NCBI RefSeq assembly: GCF_000686665.1 | Contig: NZ_JMLH01000001.1 | Location: 99,248 to 163,247, forward strand | Direction: 5' to 3' | DNA from: Thomasclavelia saccharogumia DSM 17460 | GTDB taxonomy: Bacteria; Bacillota_I; Bacilli_A; Erysipelotrichales; Coprobacillaceae | DNA: 64,000 nt | Shown here: one piece after another, positions 16,410 through 25,249 of the stretch | Position numbering within the stretch: the stretch's first letter is position 1 | How the letters are laid out: every line of letters begins with the position of its first letter | Translations under genes and position numbers: made by a program | The notes under the pieces: generated by a model | The model's database searches: none | Told to the model about the DNA's origin: nothing | Seen by the model: only the letters and a program-made list of their open reading frames with translations

Positions 16410-17724
16410 GCATTTTTTTAATAAACTTAGTATTCAAATAAGTGCTGTAATTATTTTATTAGGTACTCTTGCAATCGTTGTATTTTGTTTGTTGTATATG
16501 GCAAGAGAAAATTTTTTTGAATTCACTCAGGATTTGGGAATTATTTCTGAAAATACTGAGGCTTATGCAATCAATATTGAAAATCAACTAATTGATAATA
16601 ATGTATCGATCAATGATGTTGAAGAAATAGACAAAATTATTGGTACTAGTGAGATTTATAGTGTAAATCTTTATAATAAAGCTGATAATCTTGCTATAAC
16701 GGGATCTTTTGCAACTATGCTTGATAATTTATTTATTGGTTATACTGTTTATGACACTGATATCATCTATGATGGTGATGAATATCATACTGATATTCAA
16801 TTAAAAGATGGTAATGTTGAAATGTATGTGTATTCTTATGCAATCGCAAAACTTGTTATCCCTTATCTTGTATTTTCAATTATCATTGCCTTAGCTGTTT
16901 TTTTAATTCCTACATATTTATTTATAAAACGAAAAGTTCATTATATTGAGAATTTAAAAAACGATGTTACATATATGTCCCAAGGGGATCTTAATCATCC
17001 AATTTTGATAAATAGTAATGATGAAATTGGTGAGCTGTCTGAGCAAATCAATAATCTTCGTCTAATCTTAAAAGATAATTTTGCTACTGAGGAAGCAAAT
17101 CGCAAAGCTAATTATGAGCTCGTAACAGCTCTGTCTCATGACATTCGAACACCATTAACATCATTGATGGGATATTTAGATATTATTAGACTTAAAAAAT
17201 ACAGAAATGATGAACAGTATAATTTATATCTTAATAATTCAATCGATAAAGTTAATCAGATCAATGAACTAGCAAATAAAATGTTTGAGTATTTTCTTGT
17301 TTTTAGTAAAGAACAGGATGCAGAATTAACAAAAATGTCTTTAGGTGTGATTTATGAATACATGATTGAAAATATTGATGTATTAAATGAACATGGTTTT
17401 ATTATTGAAAAAACTTTAGAACCAAGAGATGCATTTATTCGTGGTAACATTAATTTGATCAAAAGAATTATTAATAATATTTTTTCAAATCTGTTAAAAT
17501 ATGCAAATATTAATCAGCCGGTTTATATAAAAATGACCACTGATGAAAATAATTTAAAACTAGTATTTAAAAATCAAAAGAAAAATACGACTAATTATAT
17601 TGAAAGTAATCAAATCGGATTAAGAAGTGTCCAGCAAATGTTAAAAATTCATGATGGTTCTTTTATGGTTGTTGATGATGAAAATACTTTTAATGTTACG
17701 ATTACAATTCCTTTGATGAAATAA
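16402..17724 (+). CDS. Sensor histidine kinase
   Basis: 440 residues from a GTG. Helix one (about 12-33), a roughly 110-residue extracytoplasmic sensor, helix two (about 152-173), HAMP, HisKA with phosphoacceptor His246 (ALSHDIRTPL) and a GHKL ATPase. The N-box (INNIFSNLLKYA) and G2 (IGLRSVQQML) are present, but the usual DxGxG G1 box is replaced by FKNQKKN, a variant found in some Firmicute kinases. It partners the overlapping response regulator. The signal is unknown. Confidence 0.88.
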   Translation: MIKHFFNKLSIQISAVIILLGTLAIVVFCLLYMARENFFEFTQDLGIISENTEAYAINIENQLIDNNVSINDVEEIDKIIGTSEIYSVNLYNKADNLAITGSFATMLDNLFIGYTVYDTDIIYDGDEYHTDIQLKDGNVEMYVYSYAIAKLVIPYLVFSIIIALAVFLIPTYLFIKRKVHYIENLKNDVTYMSQGDLNHPILINSNDEIGELSEQINNLRLILKDNFATEEANRKANYELVTALSHDIRTPLTSLMGYLDIIRLKKYRNDEQYNLYLNNSIDKVNQINELANKMFEYFLVFSKEQDAELTKMSLGVIYEYMIENIDVLNEHGFIIEKTLEPRDAFIRGNINLIKRIINNIFSNLLKYANINQPVYIKMTTDENNLKLVFKNQKKNTTNYIESNQIGLRSVQQMLKIHDGSFMVVDDENTFNVTITIPLMK

Positions 17725-17730
17725 TTAGTG

Positions 17731-17736
17731 TATAAT
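17731..17736 (+). promoter_or_regulatory. Probable -10 box of dut
   Basis: TATAAT about 30 bp before the dut ATG; the -35 is weak. Confidence 0.4.
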
Positions 17737-17764
17737 GATGATATATTTTAATTGAGGTGAACAT

Positions 17765-18277
17765 ATGCAAACAATCGCAAAATTTGAAAAAGTATCAGTT
17801 AAACAGTTTTTAAATGATTTTAAAGACAGTTTTCCTGAGTATCATGAAACAACAATAAATGAAATTTATGATTCATTGACATTGCCAAAAAGAGCTACAG
17901 TAGGCTCAGCCGGATATGATTTTTATACTCCGATCGATTTTATTTTAAAACCTAATGAAACTATCAAAATTCCTACTGGAATTAGAGTTTCTATTAATGA
18001 AGGCTGGTTTTTAGCAATCTTCCCAAGAAGTGGTTTAGGCTTTAAATATCGTTTACAATTAAACAACACTGTCGGGATAATTGACAGTGACTACTATTAT
18101 AGTGATAATGAAGGTCATATTTTTATTAAGATCACTAATGATAGTAATGAAAATAAAACGGTGGAAATAAAAAAAGGACAAGGATTTGCCCAAGGAATAT
18201 TTATGCCTTTTGGTATTTGTGAAGATGACGATACTGATCAACAGCGTAATGGTGGCTTCGGTTCAACAACTAAATAA
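17765..18277 (+). CDS. dut: dUTP diphosphatase
   Basis: 170 residues. All five trimeric dUTPase motifs are in order: SAGYDF (about 47-52), PRSGLG (about 87-92), GIIDSDYY (about 104-111), KGQGFAQG (about 139-146) and the P-loop-like NGGFGSTTK at the C-terminus. It hydrolyses dUTP to dUMP and PPi, keeping uracil out of DNA. TGAGGTGA lies 6 bp before the ATG. A TATAAT at 17731-17736 suggests its own promoter. An N-terminal extension of about 40 residues precedes motif 1. Confidence 0.93.
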   Translation: MQTIAKFEKVSVKQFLNDFKDSFPEYHETTINEIYDSLTLPKRATVGSAGYDFYTPIDFILKPNETIKIPTGIRVSINEGWFLAIFPRSGLGFKYRLQLNNTVGIIDSDYYYSDNEGHIFIKITNDSNENKTVEIKKGQGFAQGIFMPFGICEDDDTDQQRNGGFGSTTK

Positions 18278-18281
18278 TGTA

Positions 18282-18308
18282 ACAGTACAATTTAAGTACT
18301 GTTTTTTA
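18282..18308 (+). terminator. Terminator of dut
   Basis: ACAGTAC / GTACTGT stem with a 7-nt loop and a run of six T. Confidence 0.85.
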
Positions 18309-18334
18309 TTATAAACAAAAAATGGATAGACTTC

Positions 18335-18459
18335 TTTAAATCGGTTCTTTCTTACTTTAGGGTAAACATTAAAAAAAGATTTCTTAAATGATTATTAAAT
18401 ATGATCATTTTTTGAAATCTCTTTTTTTAACTACCCATTATCGAGTAAGAACCTTTAAA
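18335..18459. repeat. Long imperfect inverted repeat (about 125 bp) between convergent genes
   Basis: Nested complementary segments in order: TTTAAA / TTTAAA, GGTTCTT / AAGAACC, GGGTA / TACCC, AAAAAAAGATTTC / GAAATCTCTTTTTTT and AAATGAT / ATCATTT. Together they can fold almost the whole stretch into one hairpin. It is neither a simple terminator nor a recognised RNA family. It could be a MITE-like remnant or a structured RNA. Confidence 0.5.
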
Positions 18460-18471
18460 TCAACCTACTGT

Positions 18472-19167
18472 TTATTTCTTTAAATATTCATCAATAAATG
18501 TATAAATTTCTTTTGATCTTGAATGAGCAATTTCAAAAGTTTGATATGTTTCATTGGTTTTAACCACGATTTGATAATGATTATATCTTAATATATGTTT
18601 TAAATTAACGATACTATCACGATTAACCATAATGAAACATGAATTTAATTTCTTATAAATATCTTTTAATGTCTTTTCCATTAATCGCTCTTCTTTATTG
18701 GTAAATAGATATATTTTCCGATCAAGCATTTTAATATATTTAATATTTTTTTGTTTAAATAAAGTACTATTATTTCCAGCTGTTTTCAAACTAACATATT
18801 CCCTAATAAGAAGCTTGAAACAATCTTTAATATCTTTAAGCAATAATTTATCAATATCTTTTATGTCAATAAAATCATAAACATTAAGAAAATAAGAATT
18901 GTATCTTTTATATTTATCATTAGAAATAAAAATAATAATTATTTCTTTATTAAAAAAATAAAGTTCTTTAGCGATATTAGCTCCTGTACAACTAAAATCA
19001 TCTAAATCGATTATTACTATTTCATAATTCTTTTTTTCATCTACTAATTCATCTAATTTAGATATTTTAAAAATTCGATAATCATAGTTTTCTTTAAATA
19101 ATTCTTTTGAAATAAAATTATGAATAGCTTGATTCATCAGTTTTGATAATACTGCGATATTTATCAT
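18472..19167 (-). CDS. LytTR-family DNA-binding regulator with degenerate receiver
   Basis: 231 residues. The first ~115 resemble a receiver domain (IIDLDDFSCTG around the phospho-Asp position), but the acidic pocket near residues 8-10 is missing (VLSKLM). The C-terminal ~100 form a LytTR domain (FIMVNRDSIVNLKHI, then the TYQTFEIAHSR region). It is divergent from the secreted protein/ABC cluster with 195 bp between, and no histidine kinase is adjacent. It probably controls that cluster, possibly phosphorylation-independently. Start at 19167; the upstream ribosome site is modest. Confidence 0.78.
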   Translation of the reverse strand: MINIAVLSKLMNQAIHNFISKELFKENYDYRIFKISKLDELVDEKKNYEIVIIDLDDFSCTGANIAKELYFFNKEIIIIFISNDKYKRYNSYFLNVYDFIDIKDIDKLLLKDIKDCFKLLIREYVSLKTAGNNSTLFKQKNIKYIKMLDRKIYLFTNKEERLMEKTLKDIYKKLNSCFIMVNRDSIVNLKHILRYNHYQIVVKTNETYQTFEIAHSRSKEIYTFIDEYLKK

Positions 19168-19269
19168 TTTTAATGCCCTCTCCCATATTTTTAAACATCA
19201 TTTTTCTCTTTTTAAACATATAATTATATAATTTATAAAAATTATAATATAATACAAGTATCTAACAAG

Positions 19270-19281
19270 TGACAAATGTCA
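19270..19281. promoter_or_regulatory. Palindrome TGACA-AA-TGTCA, possible regulator site
   Basis: A perfect 5-2-5 dyad about 25 bp upstream of a TACAAT box (19307-19312) that could be the -10 of the secreted-protein gene. It is placed where an activator would sit. Confidence 0.35.
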
Positions 19282-19317
19282 TATAATTACAATAGTTTTT
19301 ATTCACTACAATACACT

Positions 19318-19333
19318 AATTATGAACAACTAT
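19318..19333. repeat. Left arm of a 16-bp inverted repeat bracketing the secreted-protein gene
   Basis: AATTATGAACAACTAT, the exact reverse complement of 19762-19777. It lies between the probable -10 box and the start codon of the gene at 19363. Confidence 0.75.
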
Positions 19334-19362
19334 AAATCATGGGGAAAGGATAAAGATATATT

Positions 19363-19755
19363 ATGAAAAAATTTAAAAATATTTGTTTTATAACTATTTT
19401 AGTATTATTAGTATTTACTGGATTTAATGTTTGCCAAATAAATGCCCAAACTAAATCAACCGAAAAATTCCATGCTATTTGGGATGCTTTGCATACTGCC
19501 AGAATGACATTAACAGCCTCTGGGGGAACAAAGTTTACTAATGCCAGCTATAAAGAAGAACTATCAATAGAAACTTTATTTAAAAATAAATCAGGTGCAA
19601 AAATATCTTCTGACGGAAAATCAGCTTATATCTCATATACTTTTTATGCAACATGTACTGACAAGATTGGTAAAAAACATGTATATGAAGAACCTACATC
19701 TTTAAGAGTTTATTGGTCTAATCCAAATTATCAATCAGTAACAGAAACTGAATAA
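19363..19755 (+). CDS. Small secreted protein of an ABC-exporter locus, function unknown
   Basis: 130 residues. A clear Sec signal peptide (MKKFKN, hydrophobic core to about 27, probable cleavage after INAQ near residue 30) leaves a mature protein of about 100 residues rich in Thr, Ser, Tyr and Lys, with one cysteine and no Gly-Gly leader. I do not recognise a family. It is followed by two overlapping ATPase-permease fusion genes and faces a LytTR regulator, an arrangement common for exported peptides, bacteriocins and their immunity or sensing exporters. A lactococcin-972-like role is conceivable but no diagnostic motif is visible. Confidence 0.72.
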   Translation: MKKFKNICFITILVLLVFTGFNVCQINAQTKSTEKFHAIWDALHTARMTLTASGGTKFTNASYKEELSIETLFKNKSGAKISSDGKSAYISYTFYATCTDKIGKKHVYEEPTSLRVYWSNPNYQSVTETE

Positions 19756-19761
19756 AATTAA

Positions 19762-19777
19762 ATAGTTGTTCATAATT
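19762..19777. repeat. Right arm of the 16-bp inverted repeat
   Basis: ATAGTTGTTCATAATT, the exact reverse complement of 19318-19333, between the secreted-protein stop and the first ABC gene's ribosome site. Confidence 0.75.
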
Positions 19778-19807
19778 GGGTATCTATACTTAGAAAGAGG
19801 GATTCTA

Positions 19808-21787
19808 ATGATTAAATTAGATAATATAAAAATTAAGTATAATAACAATGTTATTATCAAACAAGGAAGCATCTCATTGTTTAATGGTGAAATTACTTGT
19901 ATTAGCGGTAAATCTGGTTGTGGTAAAACATCATTATTATATTTGATTGGCTTACTTACAACAGAACAAAATTATTCTTATTATCTCGATGATCAATTGA
20001 TCGATCTTCACGATAATAAGAAAATTGAATTAATCAGACAAAATAAAATAGGTTTCATTTTACAAGATAATACGATTCTTGAAGATTTATCAGTGATTGA
20101 TAACATCTTTTTTCATAATAATGATAATAAATTAGCTAATGAGTTATTATCATATTTTGATCTTATAACTAAAAAAGATGTTTATCCTAAAAATTTATCA
20201 ACTGGTGAAAAAAGACGTTTATCAATATGTATTGCCTTAGCTAAAGAACCAGCAATTCTTATTGGTGATGAAATAACTGCTTCACTAGATCCTGAGCAAA
20301 AAAATAATGTTTTTCAAAAGTTAAAACATTATGCTTTAGAAAATAATATTTGTGTTGTTCTTGCTTCTCATGATGATATGATCATCAATAATTGTAATCA
20401 TCTTTATGAAATTAGAAATCAAGAAATTATTGAATTAAGACATGTTTCATTATCAAAACCAGCTGTTTCAAAAAATAAAGATCATGTCTACGATCTTAAA
20501 AAATATTTAAAAGCATATCAGAAAAAACATTATTTTAACTATCTTATTTCAACCTTTTTGATTGCTCTAGCATTATTAATGTGCAGTGCTATTACCTCAA
20601 CCTTTCATGCCATCGAAACTGATTTCAACCAAACTTTTGATACTTTATCACCTAAAAAAATTGGTATCGTTAAATTAAATGAAGAAGAGCTTAAAAACCG
20701 TGAAGAATCACCGCAATCTTATGAAAATGATGTTCCCTACATTAGAGAATCATGGACAACGTTAACTGATAAAGAGATTCAAGCTATTGAAGACCTTAAA
20801 AACGTTGAAAATATCTATCCTTATTATGAATTGGAATATCGTATTGGTACAGTCTATATAAATAATAAATCATTTATTTTTCCAGAAAATACAATAGTTT
20901 CTTTACAACCATATTACCAAAATGAAAGCAGTTATGATTATCGAGATGATGGTATATATATAAGTCAGAGATTTGCCGATGATTTTAATATTAAAGTTAA
21001 TGATACTATCAAAATCCCTTTAACAGCAGGAATTGCTCAAAATATTGATTCTTCTGTAGATAAAATTATCTTGGAAACAAAAGTAATTGGAATTAAAAAA
21101 GACGATACTACTATTGTCAGTAGAAGTGAAAATTCAGAACATGTATTATTATTAAGCCCTTACTATTTAAAAATCAGTGATAAACAATTTTATGATTTGT
21201 ATCAACAGCTTACCCCGACATTACCACCGACAGGATCTTATATTATTTTTGCAACTAAAAATGAATATGTTCCTACAATTATAAATAATCTAAAAAAAAC
21301 CTTTAATGAAGGTGAAATAGCTTATACTTATCCAATTTATAAAGAAATGGAAACAATGAAACAAAACCAATTGGGTACTGAATACTTAGTGGAAATTACT
21401 GTCAGTGTAATGATTATTGGGTTATTGACTCTTATTAAATATATTCAATTAAAAAATCGTCAAAACGAATTAAATATGTTAAGAGCCAATGGTATTTCTA
21501 ATAAAAAAATAATATCGGCTTTTTGTCAGGAATCATTGATTCAAAGTTTAAAAGTACTAGCAATAACAATGATCATCTATATTTTTATTTCTTTACCAAA
21601 TCTATTTTTAGAGATTAAATTTCCTAATCTATTAATAGAGTTATCTTTATATGCTCGTCTATCAACATATGATCTAATAATTCTAATTATAGTCGCTATT
21701 CTTTCCTTTACCGCTCCAACATATCTTGTTCTTCGCACAATCTTGAAAAAAGATATTACAACATTATTAAGGGAAACTTATGATTAA
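19808..21787 (+). CDS. MacB-like fused ABC transporter (ATPase plus FtsX-type permease), first of a pair
   Basis: 659 residues from the ATG at 19808 (AAGAGGG upstream; a longer reading begins before the ribosome site). The N-terminal ATPase has Walker A SGKSGCGKTS, signature LSTGEKRRL and Walker B ILIGDEITASLD. Then come a helix near residue 240, an extracytoplasmic domain of about 250 residues and three C-terminal helices, the MacB topology. Such proteins act as dimers that move substrates from outside the membrane or sense peptides. It overlaps the next gene by 8 bp, so a heterodimer of two fused halves is likely. Confidence 0.84.
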   Translation: MIKLDNIKIKYNNNVIIKQGSISLFNGEITCISGKSGCGKTSLLYLIGLLTTEQNYSYYLDDQLIDLHDNKKIELIRQNKIGFILQDNTILEDLSVIDNIFFHNNDNKLANELLSYFDLITKKDVYPKNLSTGEKRRLSICIALAKEPAILIGDEITASLDPEQKNNVFQKLKHYALENNICVVLASHDDMIINNCNHLYEIRNQEIIELRHVSLSKPAVSKNKDHVYDLKKYLKAYQKKHYFNYLISTFLIALALLMCSAITSTFHAIETDFNQTFDTLSPKKIGIVKLNEEELKNREESPQSYENDVPYIRESWTTLTDKEIQAIEDLKNVENIYPYYELEYRIGTVYINNKSFIFPENTIVSLQPYYQNESSYDYRDDGIYISQRFADDFNIKVNDTIKIPLTAGIAQNIDSSVDKIILETKVIGIKKDDTTIVSRSENSEHVLLLSPYYLKISDKQFYDLYQQLTPTLPPTGSYIIFATKNEYVPTIINNLKKTFNEGEIAYTYPIYKEMETMKQNQLGTEYLVEITVSVMIIGLLTLIKYIQLKNRQNELNMLRANGISNKKIISAFCQESLIQSLKVLAITMIIYIFISLPNLFLEIKFPNLLIELSLYARLSTYDLIILIIVAILSFTAPTYLVLRTILKKDITTLLRETYD

Positions 21788-23450
21788 AATTGAAAATATT
21801 GATCTTGCTTATGACCAGACATTAATCAAAGATGGTCGATTATTATTAAATGAAGGACAAATTACTGTGCTTAGCGGAAATAGCGGCTGTGGTAAAACCA
21901 CATTACTATACTTAGTTGGATTAATTAATACTAATTGGCAGTGTGATTATTATTTCTATGATAAAAAAATTAATTTACGAGATGAGCAGAATAACAGTTT
22001 ATTAAGAAGATATTATATTAGTAATGTTCTTCAAGAATTTGATTTACTTGATGATCTTAAAATAGATGAAGTACTTAAATCATTATCTTTATTAGCAAAC
22101 CAAAAATACGATCCTGATGAGATTACAAATTTACTTTTACAACTTGATCTCGATATAAACTTAAATACTCTTATAAAAAATCTTTCTACTGGGCAAAAAC
22201 AACGTCTTAATCTTTTATTTGCCCTAATAAAAAAACCAAAATTATTAATTCTTGATGAACCAACAAGTGCTCTTGATAAAGAAAATACTAAACTTTTTAT
22301 CAAGATTCTAAAAGAAATCACAATTAAAAATAATTTAATTGTAGTTATTGCCAGTCATGATCAACAGATAATTGATAATAGTGATGTAGTTTACCAAATT
22401 CAAGATCAACACTTAAAATGTCTTAATCATGTTAATGAAATCCCCTCTACTTTAATTTATCAGAATGGATCAATTATTCCCTTTTTAAAAAATTACATTA
22501 TTAATCACTTAAAAAGTAAACAATGTATGATCCTTTTACTTACAATTACATTGATTATTAATATTTGTATAATTTTCCAAACATATTTTGAATCCATACA
22601 AAATAAACAGTTAGAAAATATTATTTTAATGGGCGGTAATGAATGTCTTTTAACAAAATCCGACAATTCTAAAATAAATAATTCTGAATTATTAAAATTT
22701 AAAAAACAGTATCGTTATTTAAAAGCTTATCCCTATACTAAAATAAAAACAACGCTCGAAGATAATACCACAGTTACTTTGATTCCCTATTTTCCTGAAC
22801 AAGATAGATTTACTGATGGTTTCTACGCCACATCTAAAGTATATGATAAAATGAAGAATAAAAAATTTTTCACAGTTAATGTCTATGACAAAACAATTGT
22901 TATTAATAATTTAAAAAAATATCAATTTTCTCAAGATAAAATCATTTACTTAGATAATAATCTAATCAATGAATATCTAACCAATGATCAACACCTTCTT
23001 ATCTTTACAAATCCTGAAGATGTATTAGCTGTTTGTAAAAACAGTACTTATGAATGTACCCCTTTATTAAATAATTTAGATAGTCTATTACATCATTATC
23101 ATAGTACTGGTATTTATTTAAATTTGATTTTAGGTTTAATTTATGCCCTTTCAACAGTATTATCATACATTATTCAGTTTCAACTGCTTTATCACACCCA
23201 AAAAAGATTAACTTTATTTAAAGTACACGGTTTATCAATTAAACAATCTAATTTAATCCATATAATTATTTTATTTTTACAATATTTATCAATTACCATA
23301 ATATCATTATTTATTTTATCTTTCTTTACTAACCTTTTAAATTCATTATTAAAAATTTGTATTTGTCTTATCATTACAATAATAATTCCCCATATTTTTA
23401 TAATTTATAAGTTGACTAATAAAAAAATAATAGCCACAATAAGAAACTAA
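21780..23450 (+). CDS. MacB-like fused ABC transporter, second of a pair
   Basis: 556 residues. ATPase with Walker A SGNSGCGKTT, signature LSTGQKQRL and Walker B LLILDEPTSALD, then one helix (about 248-266), a shorter extracytoplasmic domain of about 160 residues and three helices at the C-terminus. The same plan as the preceding protein but with a smaller outer domain, suggesting two non-identical halves of one transporter. Overlaps the preceding gene by 8 bp and ends at a bidirectional terminator. Confidence 0.83.
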   Translation: MIKIENIDLAYDQTLIKDGRLLLNEGQITVLSGNSGCGKTTLLYLVGLINTNWQCDYYFYDKKINLRDEQNNSLLRRYYISNVLQEFDLLDDLKIDEVLKSLSLLANQKYDPDEITNLLLQLDLDINLNTLIKNLSTGQKQRLNLLFALIKKPKLLILDEPTSALDKENTKLFIKILKEITIKNNLIVVIASHDQQIIDNSDVVYQIQDQHLKCLNHVNEIPSTLIYQNGSIIPFLKNYIINHLKSKQCMILLLTITLIINICIIFQTYFESIQNKQLENIILMGGNECLLTKSDNSKINNSELLKFKKQYRYLKAYPYTKIKTTLEDNTTVTLIPYFPEQDRFTDGFYATSKVYDKMKNKKFFTVNVYDKTIVINNLKKYQFSQDKIIYLDNNLINEYLTNDQHLLIFTNPEDVLAVCKNSTYECTPLLNNLDSLLHHYHSTGIYLNLILGLIYALSTVLSYIIQFQLLYHTQKRLTLFKVHGLSIKQSNLIHIIILFLQYLSITIISLFILSFFTNLLNSLLKICICLIITIIIPHIFIIYKLTNKKIIATIRN

Positions 23451-23474
23451 AAAGACTCATTTCGAGTCTTTTAT
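23449..23474. terminator. Bidirectional terminator between convergent ABC genes
   Basis: AAAAGACTC / GAGTCTTTT stem with a 5-nt loop and T-runs on both strands. It serves the MacB-like pair (+) and the multidrug exporter (-). Confidence 0.85.
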
Positions 23475-25249
23475 TAATTATTTACAAACTGTGAATTATA
23501 TAGTTTTTCATACACCCCCTGTTTAGCTAATAATTCCTCATGCGTCCCTTGTTCTACAATATCGCCATTATTGATTACTAAAATTAAATCCGCACTTTTT
23601 ATCGTTGATAACCGATGGGCGATAACAAAACTTGTTCTACCTTTCATAACTGTTTGCATTGCCTCTTGTAGCATTTTTTCTAAGCGAGTATCTACTGATG
23701 AGGTTGCCTCATCTAAAATTAAAATTTGAGGATCTTTTAAAATAGCTCGCGCAATCGTCAATAACTGTTTTTCACCCTGAGAAATGTTATTTGCTTCTTC
23801 ATTAATATATGCATTATAACCATCAGGTAAAGTCCGAATAAAATGATGAACATTCGCCATTTTAGCTGCTTTGATTATTTCATCTTTACGGGCATCTAAA
23901 CGACCATAGCGAATATTATCATAAATAGTTCCCGAATATAACCAAGTATCTTGCAGCACCATTCCAAACATTGCCCGCAGTTCATTTCGTGGTAAATCTC
24001 GTATATCAATGCCATCAATCTTGATACTACCGCCTTTAACATCATAAAAACGTAATAATAGATTGATAATCGTCGTTTTACCAGCACCTGTAGGACCAAC
24101 AATTGCTACCATTTGTCCTTTTTTTATCTGGACATTTAAATCTTTCATCAAATTTTCTTCATAATAACCAAATTGAACATGTTCAAAACTTACATCTCCC
24201 TGTACTTGATCAAGATGTTTAGGCAAATCAGCCTCTGGTACTTCTTCATTTTCATCAAGTAATTCAATAACTCTTCCTAGTGCTGCAAAAGCTGATTGAA
24301 TTTGTGATGATAAACTAGAAATCTGTGATAAGGGATCATTGATTTGCCAAATATAACGAATAAATGCTTGTAATTGCCCAACTTGAAATGTTCCTGCAAT
24401 TACCTCAATCGTTCCAACTACGGCTATTGCTCCGATAGCTAAATATGTAACTAATGAATTTAGTGGGGCAATAGTTGATGAAACAAATTGTGCTTTAAAA
24501 GCATTTGCTTTCAAGTTTTCATTAATACTTTCAAATTTTTCAATCGATTCCATTTGTTGATTATATAATAGAATTTCATTATACCCCGTATACATTTCTG
24601 TTATCGCACTATTTAATTCACCTAAAGCATCCTGTTGATTTTTAAATAATTTTTGACTTTTTCTAACTATTAATTTTGTTACTAATAGCGATAAAGGAAT
24701 GATCATCGTTCCAATCAATGCCATTTTAAAATTAAGCATATACATCATACTCAACGCTAAAATAAGCGTTAATATCCCACTGACAATTTGCGTAAAACTT
24801 TGTTGTAAGGCATTTGAAATAGCATCGACATCATTTGTAATCCGACTTAAAACATCACCATAATGATGATTATCAAAATATCTTACTGGTAATTTACGAA
24901 TTTTATTTTGTAAAGCATTACGAAGATCTTCCATTGTATGTTGAATTGCATTAGTTAAAAATACTGCTGATATCATTTGTGAAACAGTCTTGATAATGTA
25001 AATGATTGCTAGAGTGATGATTATTTTAATAATTATATCAAAACTAATTGTTATATTTGTCAAGTTACTGCTTTTAGCTACATCACTAGCTAATTGCGTT
25101 GTTATTTTTCCCTCAAAAGATGGAGCTAAAGCAATCGAAATATTAAAAGCAAAAATCATTATGATTGCAATAACAAATTGCCATTTATAGGGTCTAATAT
25201 ATGGTAAGAGTCCTTTTAAACTCTTTTTCAAACTATATTTATTATTCAT
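23474..25249 (-). CDS. Heterodimeric multidrug ABC exporter, catalytic-Walker-B half
   Basis: 591 residues, type I exporter: six membrane helices (about 1-320) then the ATPase with Walker A GPTGAGKTT, signature degenerated to ISQGE and canonical Walker B LILDEATSS. Its partner has a normal LSGGQ-type signature but Asp in place of the Walker B Glu. Together they form one consensus and one degenerate ATP site, as in BmrCD or TM287/288. It probably extrudes drugs or other hydrophobic compounds. Overlaps the partner by 8 bp. Confidence 0.92.
   Translation of the reverse strand: MNNKYSLKKSLKGLLPYIRPYKWQFVIAIIMIFAFNISIALAPSFEGKITTQLASDVAKSSNLTNITISFDIIIKIIITLAIIYIIKTVSQMISAVFLTNAIQHTMEDLRNALQNKIRKLPVRYFDNHHYGDVLSRITNDVDAISNALQQSFTQIVSGILTLILALSMMYMLNFKMALIGTMIIPLSLLVTKLIVRKSQKLFKNQQDALGELNSAITEMYTGYNEILLYNQQMESIEKFESINENLKANAFKAQFVSSTIAPLNSLVTYLAIGAIAVVGTIEVIAGTFQVGQLQAFIRYIWQINDPLSQISSLSSQIQSAFAALGRVIELLDENEEVPEADLPKHLDQVQGDVSFEHVQFGYYEENLMKDLNVQIKKGQMVAIVGPTGAGKTTIINLLLRFYDVKGGSIKIDGIDIRDLPRNELRAMFGMVLQDTWLYSGTIYDNIRYGRLDARKDEIIKAAKMANVHHFIRTLPDGYNAYINEEANNISQGEKQLLTIARAILKDPQILILDEATSSVDTRLEKMLQEAMQTVMKGRTSFVIAHRLSTIKSADLILVINNGDIVEQGTHEELLAKQGVYEKLYNSQFVNN

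Noticed and set aside
19363..19755. Secreted protein as a confirmed lactococcin 972-type bacteriocin
   Set aside because: Gene context is suggestive, but the mature sequence shows no motif I can match and is longer than typical members; left as unknown.
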